Positions 1 to 11,768 of a stretch of 64,000 bases of DNA are shown piece after piece. The stretch lies in assembly GCA_014549065.1 (NCBI GenBank), contig JACDOX010000016.1, positions 6,621,757 to 6,685,756 of the forward strand, given 5' to 3'. The stretch comes from Cardinalis cardinalis. Lineage: Eukaryota; Chordata; Aves; Passeriformes; Cardinalidae. The notes under the pieces are model-generated. The model was not told the origin of the DNA. It did not search any database and saw only the letters and a list, made by a program, of their open reading frames with translations. The position numbers were made by a program, and so were the translations under genes. The first letter of the stretch is position 1; every line of letters starts with the position of its first letter.

Positions 1-2529
1 CCCCNCATGCCACAGCCCACCAGGACACGCAGGGTGGAACAGCACATTACAACTGGCAGATTATTATGATTTTTTACTGCCTGCTATAACAGAAGCTTCN
101 ACAATGTGCAAGTTAAACTGTGTGCAATATGCCACAGCAGATGGAGAAGGGGAGTTTAAGGGACCCCCTGNCCAAGTTGCTTGGTTATTGCTGGCTTCAA
201 AAAGAGAACTCATTGATGGACTTTTCAAAGCTCATATCTAGACAGGCACAGGAGGTCAGCAGACCCACCAAAAGACAGAAACATACACACAAACCTGTGA
301 GCCAGGACCAAAAAAACCCTTAGCTAAGTGCTTCTGCTGCATTAGTTAACTGCAACTGGAATTAATGAAGCATATANAAAAAAGCTGCAAGGCTTNAATC
401 AGGCTGATTCTTTTAACCAGCACACCACTTTTTAAGGGCTTTGTGACCACTTTTGCCTNAGCTGTGTAACTGCTTTTGTGTGANNGNTACCATTATAAAA
501 CTTGTTTCAAACAGGCAACAAACAATTTCAAAAATACACAGCCCTCAGCCAATGAGNAATCTGGCTCTCCTTGTGCTAGCTCAACTCACTCTGTCATCCC
601 AGGCTTCTTTGCACAATCACNGCAGCAGAAGAGTTTGGTAACACTGGAGAATCCATAAATGCAGCTCAGCAGTGNCTTCAGCTTCCTGCATGATAGGGGA
701 GAAAGCTGATCTTTCCCAGCCTATCTTTTCATATAATAAAAAAATCAGACTGTTGTTCAGAGAGAGCAAATTTCTGTGCCACATCTATGATAACTTTTCA
801 CAGTATTGCAAAAAGGCTGGAATGAGACAGCCAAAGCAGGAGTCCCTGATTTCAAGGATGCAATATTGTGACCTCCATTATGCTTCCAGGTATCAGCAGA
901 GTGTCTGTAGACAACTTAAACCTACATCTTCAGAATACATCAATTCAGCCACAAACCAAACTCACTAGAGAAATCCTCNTCTTACTCACTTGACCTGTCT
1001 CTATCTTTCTCAGGATGGCAGCCCTGCACAAAAACGGATTTCTCATGGACAGAATAGTGAGGAGGAGCACTGAGCTGATGAATCTTTTTTTTTCACCAAA
1101 GCACAAGTTGTGAAACCTTCTTACATGAGTTTGCACTTAATTTCGGATAATGGAGAAAAGTCATGAGGGGGACTGCTGCACAAAAAGCATGATACAGTAT
1201 CTTACAACAGCAAAATCTACAGANCTCTTATCACCAACCACTCAGCAATGCTAAAAAAATCCACCAACCTGACCCTGCAAATAACCCACAGTAAAGNAAA
1301 AGAGCAACTGGGGAGAGCCAAACTGGGCATTTACACTGAAAAGCAGGATGTACATAAATACTTTTGTTAGGAGCTGTGGGAAAATGTGACATATTCTATT
1401 TTTTCATATCTTTGACACACGCAGGAGAATCCTGTCAAAGTGCTGATTACTTCAATAGTGTCCAGAATGGGACACTATACAGATGGCATTGCAACTTTTT
1501 TTTCTCCATTACATGTTTGACAAACATTATTTGAAAATATGTTAGCAAGACTGTCATCTGAGGTATCAACATGCCATCTTTGAGTCCACACACTCATTGT
1601 CATTTAAGGTGGCTGAAAACCTGGCATTGCTAAGGTTGGTAATTCTGTGCATTGGTAAGATTCCTTGTCTTCCCATTCTAAGAGCCTGTTTTCTCTTTCC
1701 TCATAGGGTTAGCCAATGTACACAATATTGAATATATTTATAACAGGTCTTATCTTTTTTTNATTTTAATTAGACACAAACTTCAGCCAAAATAAATAAT
1801 CTTCACTGTAAAGAAAGCACATGCAGATTGTTTTCTGTGACTCTCAGTCAGAGCTCTGAGATCTGTCAAGATAGTTTTCTCTACTATGAGGTCTCCTAAA
1901 ATAATCCAAAGTCAAATGTTTATTAGAATAAAGTTGGGATACTTAAATAGAGAAAAACTCAAAAAGGCTACCAAAAATGGGATAGAAATGAGTTGTAGGC
2001 TCAATTCTCCTATTCACCACATCAGCACACTGCCATCAATTTCTTAATAATTTTTTTTTAAAGCCACAGAGATGAAAATTGCAGAATTCAGTAGGCATAC
2101 AATAGGGCCAGATCTTCCCTATATTATCCTCAGAAGAGATGATCCAAGTTGGCCAGACTTAGTTTTGAAGAACTATAAATGTATCACATTCAACAAAAGC
2201 CCCAGATTTTAGTATTTAAGATACTGCATAATCTCATTCTCCCCAAGTGTGCTCCATTTTTTCCTACACATAACCCTGACACACACAGCTCTACAGAGCT
2301 ATGACACCTGAGCCAGCACTGAACCTCACCTGAGAGAGTAGTGGAGAAGTCCACAGTGAATTAGACCCAGGAGAACAGGAAAAGAAAGGGAATTGAATGG
2401 TGCTACCAGGCTGAGAGACTGGCGGGGACACAGACACAGGAATTCAGTTTGCAGAAACTGCTCTCAAACAGTCCCAGTGCNATGCTGCCACTACAATATC
2501 AGATGNTATAGATCTTGAACTGAACTCCA
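1..2529. other. Anonymous AT-rich non-coding DNA
   Basis: I see no gene, RNA gene or recognisable transposable element here. Open frames are short (the longest under 100 codons), overlap on both strands and resemble no known protein. Short T runs occur near 1086 and 2050. Isolated Ns are scattered through it. It could be intergenic or intronic. Confidence 0.6.
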
Positions 2530-2680
2530 CAAGCTGGCAAAAGACTTTTGACCTTTTCTCTTTAGCTTCGGCTTCCCTGAGTCGCTGTCACNGCTTCATC
2601 TCCCAGGCTGGTTGTGAAGATAAAGTCATCATTAGCCTTGTGAAGCTCCCAGACACTGCCGTGGTGACTGCTGTTCAAAA
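2530..2680 (+). repeat. MIR-type SINE fragment, 3' half
   Basis: The order of sequence blocks follows the 3' half of a MIR element. A pyrimidine-rich 'gaccttttctcttta' block comes first. Next is a 'ggctggttgtgaagataaa' block, corresponding to the conserved MIR 'ggttgttgtgaggattaaa' core. Last is a 'gaagctcccagacactgccgtggtga' segment that resembles the tail of amniote-wide MIR variants. The tRNA-like head is not evident, so this is a 5'-truncated copy. MIR elements are tRNA-derived SINEs mobilised by LINE machinery and long inactive; many copies predate the bird-mammal split. The match is by eye to a remembered consensus, and divergence is high. Confidence 0.65.
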
Positions 2681-3765
2681 TCCTGNGAGGAGATTTAGAT
2701 TTCCTTTTCAGAGCAGAGTTTCAATAGTGTGCCATAAATAAAGCATGGGACCACACACTGAACAATGGAGAAAGCATAATAGTGAATAGCTGCTCATTTA
2801 GTGAGTGCTGTTCATCCTGCTCGCTGAATGAGGCAAGAGGAAAAAAATAGTATATAATCCTGTAATTAAAGACTGTATCATGATATATACACACAAGGGT
2901 CTGAATCAGGGTTGCACTGACAACTTTATGTTTGATTGCCTAATTTTGCAACCCTGATGATGTTTTTTTAATGTAGTTTAACATNACATTTGAGTTCTTT
3001 CTTTAAAAACTGTATTAGGCAGCATTTGTCAGTAAATGCAAATAACCCACTGCATTATGAATATTTGGTTCCCTCCAGGTCTTTCAGTATGATAAGAATG
3101 GTTACCAAATAACATGTCTAACAAGGTTTTCCACAAGTTTTTCTGCAAAGTTTTCTCCTGTTTAAATCCTCACAGTGGATTTGTTGAAATANCTCCAACA
3201 CAAAGCTATGAAGCAAAAACAAAACTTCTACCATAATTACACAAAGAAATTTAAGTCAGAAGCTTTTGCTTTGCTTCTATAGAAACAAGAAAATTTCCCC
3301 TCTATCCTAACTTGATAAAAGGCAGTGAGAATTACTGGCAGCCCTTCAAGAGGACAGTGAAGCCACCACTAACTGAGAAGCCAGAGAGCTGGTGCTAAGT
3401 CCCATCTCTTAACTATGAATAAGTGAAAATATTTTCATTGCTAATGTGATTTGCTGAAATATTTGCTATACCAGCATTCTTGTTCTCTCCTGTAGGCTAA
3501 AATTTGAGCAACAATGGCACCTAGTATGGCAGAGCTGTTCCACCTCTCAGCTGCACTTGTGCCATTTCTAAGGGACTTGAATATTACTGTCAGGCACATN
3601 TTGTCATGGGAGCCCAAACTCCTACATAATAATATTAAGACTTCAGCTTTGGTTTTGAAATNCTGTTCTAAGGCACTTTCTTTTAGTCAGGAGACAGCAT
3701 AATTTCCTAAAGGTAGAGCCCACACAGACCATCCCAAAGAGAAATGCTCTCCTATAACATGCTCT

Positions 3766-3820
3766 TTCTTCCTCTCTTTCACCCTGCTCCCCTCTCCCCT
3801 TCTCCCTCCCCCATCCCCAG
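3766..3820 (+). repeat. Polypyrimidine tract ending in CAG
   Basis: About 50 bases are almost pure C and T, with runs such as 'cccctctccccttctccctc', followed by 'ccccag' ending at 3820. This is either a pyrimidine-rich low-complexity repeat or a very strong 3' splice-acceptor context. The + strand frame starting at 3821 stays open for about 49 codons and then meets a TGA, but encodes nothing I recognise. I see no paired exon, so low-complexity sequence is the safer reading. Confidence 0.6.
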
Positions 3821-6018
3821 AATATGAGATTCTGGTATTTACAGCAAAACTATTTCCTCCCAATGGATGCCCACATAAGGCACAGGGGTGAACAAAGTAC
3901 ACCCCCTCTTTTTGTGCACACCAACCCCTCAGGTCAGCTGCAATCTGCCAGAACACCCTTGGACACCCACCAGGGCTGACCAAAGGAAACAGCAGTGAGA
4001 GGCAGATGGAAGCTANAGCTCTCTGTCAGAACTGATAACCACGTTTGAAAACAAATTCACAAAACTCAGAGCATCTCAGTTCTACACTGGGGGGTGCCTG
4101 GGTACAGTCTGCTTGCAGACCAGCCACACAGAAGAATGATAACTCTTGGACTTTTCTTTTGAGGGCCGGGCACAAATTTCTGGCATTCCACCCCTTTTGC
4201 AGAATGTCCCTCTTACATTTCAGCTGTTATAGCACATCTCTTAGTTGATTCTTCTCCTAATTAGGTTAGAGCTTTTATCACAGAATTCACAGATCATTAA
4301 TTTTTGAGATAAAGGGAGTCATGTCTCTCCCATTTTTTTTAATCTATTCTTTCCTTATTAAAATATTGCAAGGAAGAGCCTTGATTTAGAGGTCTGTGTT
4401 CCAGTTGAGTCACTAGAACAGCCTTCCAAAATATTTTAGTTGGCTAAGAAAGTGGTTTTCTTTACACCTTTGACCAAAAAACCCCACTCTAGACAAAAAC
4501 CTGGATGAAGGCTAGTCAGTAGCTATTTTATCAGAATCCACCTAGTGAGTGACATAAATATGTTACTGACAGCAGTAACAGAAGCACATATGTACAGACC
4601 ATCCCCTTAAAAATCCATCTGCCCTGCCTTGTGGCTTCTATCAAATGTTAATAAATCTTTTTGTTTGTTTATTATGTAGCACATTGTACAAACAATATGC
4701 AAANAGTCACTATCTGATAGTCACCAAAGACTGGTGATATTTAGGTGTCAGCTACATCCAGAGAANGTTTTTCTCCACAGATATGAAAAATAATTACAAA
4801 TTCTTGCAGCACAGANATGAAGGTGCCTCCTGTAGGTACAAATCTGCAGGTGTAAAGCAGAAGGCATTTGAGCTCCAAACACAGACTAAGTCCTTCTCAT
4901 CCTACATTTTGCACAGACTGAGCACAAGGTTTCTAGCCAAGGCAGATGACAGTCCCTGGGAAACAACTTTGCTCAGTGTTGTCTTGGTTAGAAACACGGA
5001 GTATCGGCTTCCTACAGCTGAAATGATGAATAAGAGACCCCAGTAAAGTGAGGGGCAGNAGAGTTTAGTCACTTAAAACCAGGCATGAATGCAGAACTTC
5101 ATCCAAAATGTGAAGACACCACCGTTGCAGAGGTGTTGAAGCATCACAACACACAGGTGCACTGGTCAGTGTTAAAGCTATGAAGAGTTAATCAAATGCA
5201 CACTGATATCTGATGCTGCATAGAAAAAGCTATTAAAACATCTGGGCATCTTTGAAGTATTAGCATCTTCCAGGCCACAGATCAAGAGAGAAGTGAGATC
5301 ACCTGCCTCCTGCTAATGAGCAATGAGGGGTAAAAAGTGCCCTCCTCCTAACCCCATGAGCTGCTCCCTCNGTGCAGACTGGCTGTGAGACAAGAGTGCT
5401 GCAAAGCAGGACTGGAGATGGAGCAAGTGCTTCCCAACATCCAGCTCCAGGGCTCTGGCTGCTGCAGGCAGCTGCTGTTTGAGGGAACCTCTGCATGCCA
5501 GGGCAGAACCAGCATTCCAATTCCTGCTTTTCTTTATTTGTGCCTTGCATTGTCTGCTGTCATTCAAATCTGAATGGTCAACAATAAAACACTGCTTACA
5601 ATTACTGCTTCCAGAATGACTGCATTGAATGATTTCCTGACAAATTGTTAAAGAACTGTACATTGCTATTATTATTATTTTCAAATCAATGCTTAAATTA
5701 ATAATTTGTATGCACCAGCGAGCTTTGCTTGAAATCTAGTGACATGTCTAAAAATAAATGTTGTGCCAATGGGTAAATTCTGGCAAGTCACTGAATCAAG
5801 AGGAGAGTGACAGAAGTGATTGGAAGATGGAAATAATTAAGCAGGGTTTTTTCTCTTTTCATCATGAAAAAGAAACGTTTTGCCTATCATGCAATTTGAA
5901 GTGCTCTGTAGGAAACACCTTTTGTTTTCCTCAAAAATAAGCCAATTCCAACACCCAAACCAACACCCTAAAAAATGAATAAATAACTTCTATGCCTTTT
6001 TTTTTGTTAACTTTCATC

Positions 6019-6034
6019 TTTTTTTTTTTTTTTT
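6019..6034. repeat. Poly(T) tract
   Basis: An uninterrupted run of about 16 T lies about 115 bases upstream of the MIR copy. A second, shorter T run sits just before it. Confidence 0.9.
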
Positions 6035-6149
6035 AAATACACTTTTCAGAGAGCCTGAAATGTAAAAGAGACTCTTGAAGTTCCCTGAGGAAATTTGCAC
6101 AACAGATGGTAAGATATTGTCGTTTCAGAGGTTTGATTAGTAGAGTCAC

Positions 6150-6360
6150 TGATGTCTGCTGAGTTGAGCACAGGCTGGAGAGCCAGGAGCTTTCAAACTG
6201 TAATCCCCACTTCACCACTCACTCCCTGCCTGTGGCAAGGGGTGCAGCATTCTCATCCTGCTTTACTGCAAAATGCAAACAGGGGTGGTTCTCACAGGAT
6301 TGCTTAGAAGGATTAATCTAAGGTTTTACTCTGCTTAGAAGATCTTAAATGCTAGTCACA
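6150..6360 (+). repeat. MIR-type SINE, near full length
   Basis: This is the clearest SINE in the window. A tRNA-like head is visible: 'gagcacaggctggagagcc' followed by a degenerate B-box region, 'ttcaaactgtaatcccca'. A 'cttcaccactcactccctgcctgtggcaag' block then matches the MIR segment usually read as 'ctctgccacttactagctgtgtgacc'. After that come a 'tgcaaaatgcaaacaggggt' block (MIR 'tctgtaaaatggggataat'), 'cacaggattgcttagaaggatta' (MIR 'cagggttgttgtgaggatta') and a tail with 'gaagatcttaaatgctag'. The order is colinear with the consensus over about 210 bases, so this is a nearly complete, highly diverged copy on the + strand. It is inactive. Confidence 0.75.
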
Positions 6361-6610
6361 CTCTGTAAATGAGACACTACTGTTACACCAAATCAAAATC
6401 TGCATTGNTCTATAACCCAAAATAGTATTTCTGAAAAAGTACATTTCTAACACCTTCACTCTAAGCAGATGATCCAGAAAATAACTGGTAATCAACTTGA
6501 ACAAAACATACTGAGACAAATNCAGTGTGAATTTTTTCATGTGGCACTTATACAAATGTGCTGTTTTAAGGATTAATTTTATAAACAGAATTCTGAACAA
6601 TACAGTAAAT

Positions 6611-6675
6611 ACCAAAAAAACCAGCCAAACAAAAACACAAACAAACAACCGAGCAAACAAACCCTGCAAACAAAC
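6611..6675. repeat. A-rich CAAA-type low-complexity tract
   Basis: The tract is nearly all A and C on the + strand, built from imperfect CAAA and CAAAA units. It may be a decayed poly(A)-derived microsatellite, but no retroposon body is recognisable beside it. Confidence 0.8.
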
Positions 6676-9600
6676 TTAAAGCAAAGACATCTTTGAAAAG
6701 AAGCATATAATCATGGGAAAGACTTTGTTCTTTTANGAGCTCATAAAATATCTTAAAAACATGTCTCCAGTCCTGATAGGCACCTGAAATACTTAATGCC
6801 TACAGCAAACATTTGATTTTGCAATATATTCTCTCATACTTTTTCCCCTCATGAGTTTAGATGTGTAATCCACACTTAACTATTTTTAAGCCAAAATGAG
6901 AGAACAAGCAGAACATGAATCCTGGCAATAGCTGAGGACAAGGCTGAACAACTTCTNACTTGTTGGACTGGTCAGTCCATCAACTCACAAATAACCATTA
7001 AACATTGAGGAAAAGAGCATCAAAATAAGTGGCATAGAGAACATAGCAGTAAAATCCTACAGCCTAAATTTACAGTCTTTAAACTAGTTAAAGACTAGCA
7101 AATGTGTTTACAACACAAAAACCTCCCCAAAAATTCATACACACACCATAAAGCTTCAACATTTGTTACAGGAATGAAAGGGAGAGAAGTATGTAGGAGG
7201 GAGAAGAAACATCCCACAAAATAAAAAAGTTCAGCCACTTTTCACAGGATTAAAGGTTCCTCCCACATCCATTCAGTAGTAGTTGGTTGCAGGTCTGTTA
7301 TATTCCCTGGCTCTCTATCTGCTACATCATTGCTGAGACATCCTACACATTCCTCCAACGCTTGGCAGCAAAGCCAGAGAGAAATAATGATGACCATCCA
7401 CAGTGCTCATCTGTCCATACTGTCCAGGGCTAGTGGTAGAAAGGATATAAGGNATATGAAATATTACTTATATAAGGAAATGGAGAAGTGTAAGGCTCAG
7501 ATTTATGTTAGCAAAGAGTATTTATTCACTCCTGCTTTAATAAAAANGAAACTAAAATGTTTGATGCAGAGAATACTCAGTGCATTCTTACAGGAAAAAA
7601 AAAAACAGATGGAAAGACATTAATCAGCTCAGGGGCCGAAATCTTTTCATTTATACATCCAGAGATTGCAGAATTCAAAGAACAGAATTTCCTGGTTTAG
7701 AGTGGAATATGAGACTTCACATTTCAAGACTGTATAAACATAAAATCAAACAATAAAGTCAAATCTCTAAAACTGAGTGCTATAGCTGTGGTAATGGTCA
7801 TGCAGTGCTGTACCCAAACCAACATACGAGGTTATGAAAGTGCCATAAGCAATTGTCAGAGCTGTCAAAAACATGAGTAAGGGATGCTAAAACCCTCACA
7901 TACCCCCACAGGCTCGAAAACATTTTTGTATGTNTAGCCCTGACATCACTGTGAGTCATTACCTGGAATCTAATTATTAAGGAATTAGGGGGCTTGGATG
8001 TATTGTGACACTCAAAGACCTTCATGCAGCACTTTGTGAACGTGGCTGCTTGGTGCCTGCCCTTAGAACCCCAGACACACTGTGCTTCACTGAAAAGTTG
8101 CTTCCTGTATTTTTAGTTATTTATGTTTCAAAATACTTTTACNTTGAGGAATGAAAAAAAATGAAGGAACATGAAAAATCAAGTTCCAATGCTGTATTTG
8201 TCAGATGTCTGAAAAAGTACAATCTTGCCCCGAACCAGAAACTGAATTTAGATGCAGCTTTGACCTTATATCTCTTACATANAATTGTATGTAAACAATG
8301 CTATTATTTCCAAGTACCTTATCATCCATTCTGGATCCATCTGTGTCCANAGAGAGGAGCTGCATTTTGATTTCAAATTTTGGAGCAAAAGGTCAATCTG
8401 CATCAGCATGAGAGAAAATTAGAAGAGAACTGAGACTGAGTGGGATCCCATTTGTTTGGAAAGCAAATACACAGCTATACAAGAACTGCCTTTTATTTTA
8501 TTTCTGTAAAGCAGAAATATCAAATGCAAATCTGTTTTCCCATAATAAAATAATTTCAGTGATGCATTTTCTCATGCTTAGAATAATATCTCGTACTTCT
8601 TTATTCCATCTTTAACATTAATTCAGGAAAATCAGGGGCATCTCTCTCATCAGCTTCATGCAGTCATGTGNTTACATTTGTTTTGTATTACCCTGCTTAG
8701 TTAAGATTTACATCACCTTCATCCAGAAAAAAAATCACATTGTATTTGCCTACAATCTTAAGAAAATAATTCAAATGACTACTGTTACTAAAATAAAATT
8801 TTCTCTAGTGGAGAAAAATTCCTTCCCCTGTGAGTTTCAGGATTCCAGGAGCTATTTCAGGTGTTCTCAACTGTGGCATCAGTAAGGCTGTTTCACTAAT
8901 TGCACAGAAAGTAATTGTAAGCTTAGAAGNAACCAACAATTTTTGTAACAGAGCTCACAGCTGAAAAATTGCAAGTGTTCTGGATAAATCTGAGCACCCA
9001 TTTACACTGCAGAAAAACAGAAGCAAAAACTTTCATCAGGGCAGTCCTAGATATTGAAGCTACTGCAAGGGATGCAGTTACTCCTTTAGCATTGCACAGC
9101 TACAGTCACAGTTTTGGTCACTCAGGACAATTCATCTATAGCAATAATGTGCAATTCCCCTGCCTTTTCTAACAGCCTGTCCTGTTCATGTTTTCTTCAA
9201 TTACCTGAGTGAAGAAATATGTATCAATTAATTCCATTCATACCCATACTGAATATGAAATGGTTACATTCTTTTGATGATTGGAAAGCATTTTTTCTTT
9301 TGCACTGACAGCAATAAAGTCTTACAACTAGTTATCTTCAGGTATGCCATTACCTNTAAGAATGCCATTTTTTTTGTAGATAGCCCTTCATATATGTTTA
9401 AAATCCNTTCAGTGATGAAAATATCTCAGCCAAGAAGTTTTCTGTTACAAAGTTAATGAAAAACAGAAACCAGATATGCAGTCACTAGTGCAAGGATTTA
9501 CTCAGGAGAGATAGCTCAGTACCCTTCATGCTTAGAGCTGCTCAGAAGTCACTTAAAATCTTTGGGTATCAATTCAGTATGTCTGTTTTGGGGCATGTAA

Positions 9601-11680
9601 GATCACTGCACTACTGAGCAACTCCTCAAGAACATGTTTATTGAATTCAGTGATCACTCACTGGACTGAGCTCTTCTCAGGACTCAAGAATTACTGAGAA
9701 TCATTAAAATCTTTGTTAAGGCAGGCCTCTGCTAGATGGAGTCCTTTAGGGTAAACTAGTTTGGGTTGATCATTTTCCACAGATATTACCTTAACTAGCA
9801 AAGTGGTTTAATTCTTCTTTCCCATTTACCCACCTCTTATTCTTGCTTGGCTCAAGGCCCTGGCTGCAAGGTTTGGAGATGTACACCACAATTACTGAGG
9901 AGTGGATTATTTTTAACAGTTCCGTCCCTTTCATTTCCAAGGATACATTGCTTCCTATTACTTGACTGTAATAATTTTTGAGAGCAGTTGGGAGAAAAAC
10001 AGCATGGTTTTTTTCCTAATCCAAAATAATAACAGTAATTTAGNCCACTTCTAGACATTCTGATATAACAGGAGGGTGGAGCATGCGAGTCTGTGGTACT
10101 GGGAATGGAGGATATTAGACAAGCCTGAAAATGTCATATAAAAGCTAATGGAGATAATCTCAAAGTGAGGAAGATCATGACAGTCCTGGAAACCTATGCT
10201 GAATTGATANGAAAGGTCTGCGGGTTTTTCTATCATTCATCTTGAAAACTGAATCAACATTATATTCTAAGCATTGGCTATTGTAACCCACAGGACAGTC
10301 AGCAATACTTTCCCTGTGTTCTAATTACAAGGAATTAACTCTGGGGCAATTTACTGCATTTCCTTGTGCTGCAAAAAAAGCCACAGAAATGTGCATCAGA
10401 CCGTAGACAATAATTTGCAAATGCTCTCTACGTCTGCTTCAATTTGATGTCCCCTTCCTGCCTGGATCATTTTCCCAGATGCAACCTCTGTTCCTGTACA
10501 AAAACATGCTTAAAGAAGAAACTTGATGTGACCTAAAGGTCTGTGCCTTAGACCTCTAGCTCTTTTTTTTTTTTTACCTAACTTACTGCCCAGCTCCACA
10601 CATACCCTTTCATACTCTTGAAAGACCTATTTGGGGATTTTTTTAAACCTGGATTCTGAAAGATCAAAATTTGCTATCATAAACTTCACTATGAGAACAT
10701 GACATCGCACCTAGGTTTTGAACCCTGTGTGCACGGCCTTGATACAGGCAGAATTTAATCAGCTTCACTGCCAAGCACAGGTTTCAGAAATCCAACTGAT
10801 TGAGCCCCTAAGGGATTGACTTAAAAGCAAAGTATGCAGCCCTTTTTATTTTAGAATNGCCTCAGGACCACGAGCAGTAATTGCAGTAACACAATATCAG
10901 TATCAAAGGCTTCTAGACTCTCTTACAAACTAAATTTATGGCCACTGAGAAAGGTGTCAAGTTAGATTTAACTTTGAAAGAGACATTGAAGGGAAGCTCA
11001 TAAAAGCAGCTGGATATACTGCACAAGACATTTCCAATGATCTTACATATATGCAGAAAGAATATGGTAAAGAATATGGTACCTGATTTCCTNTACCATT
11101 ATTNAAAAAACAGAGAGAGAAAGAGAAAAGTAGACCTTCTTATTATTTCCTATCCCTTAGTTTCCCCTTTCTTAAGAGTCAAGTTTCCACAACTATTACA
11201 TTAGTGAAACTGAGCTCTGTAAATGGGGGTTTGTTTGTTGTTTTGTGTTAGTGGCTGCTGAAATTCTGCTCACTGATAACTCATTGTGGCTGCTGTCCTC
11301 TCCTGCTTTTCTAGAGACAAGGTGGGAGATTAATTCTAGCACAAAAAAGGCAAGAGAGGAGGCGACTATGGAAAGGCAGCACCAGGATAACTGCAGTGAT
11401 GTTATGCTGAAGTACTTCCCCCTTCCTAATCCAGGCAGGATTTAGATCTTTTAATATTGACCTTTGACTAAAAGCCAGGAAGAAGTTGTCTTTAAATGCA
11501 AACTCATCAGTTGTGAGTCTTTGCAGAATGCCAGTTGATACTTCCCCTTGGAGCACATAACACCTCCATATTGACTGTACATTTGTTACATAAAGACACC
11601 TTATTTTAACCCACGAGTTTCAAAATCTTCTTCAAAATAAAATTTACATTCCAAAATAAAAGCACAGAATNCTTCCCATC
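6676..11680. other. Anonymous AT-rich non-coding DNA
   Basis: I see no coding region or clear transposable element in these 5 kb. A T-run occurs at about 10561-10576. A weak MIR-like string near 9540-9600 was judged too short to call. Open frames are at most about 97 codons and do not resemble known proteins. Confidence 0.55.
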
Positions 11681-11768
11681 CAAAACCAAAACAAACAGAC
11701 AAAGAACAAATTCCCCAAAAACAAACAAAACAAAACCAAAATAACCACCAGCAACACAACAACAACGA
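11681..11768. repeat. A-rich CAAA/CAACA low-complexity tract
   Basis: On the + strand this is a series of imperfect CAAAA, ACAAAC and CAACAA units with almost no G or T. The minus-strand open frame across it (rich in V, L and F) is a by-product of the repeat. Confidence 0.85.

Larger units (their letters stand above)
2681..6149. other. Anonymous non-coding DNA
   Basis: No gene is recognisable. The main landmarks are a polypyrimidine tract at 3766-3818 and a T-run at 6019-6034. Open frames on the minus strand at 5299-5684 overlap one another and look like chance products of a locally GC-richer patch. Confidence 0.55.

Noticed and set aside
5299..5684. Overlapping minus-strand frames of 83 and 123 codons
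   Set aside because: Two different frames are open over the same GC-richer patch, neither resembles a known protein, and no splice signals frame them convincingly.
9535..9600. MIR-like string ('aagtcacttaaaatctttgg')
   Set aside because: Head and core blocks of the SINE are missing; could be chance.
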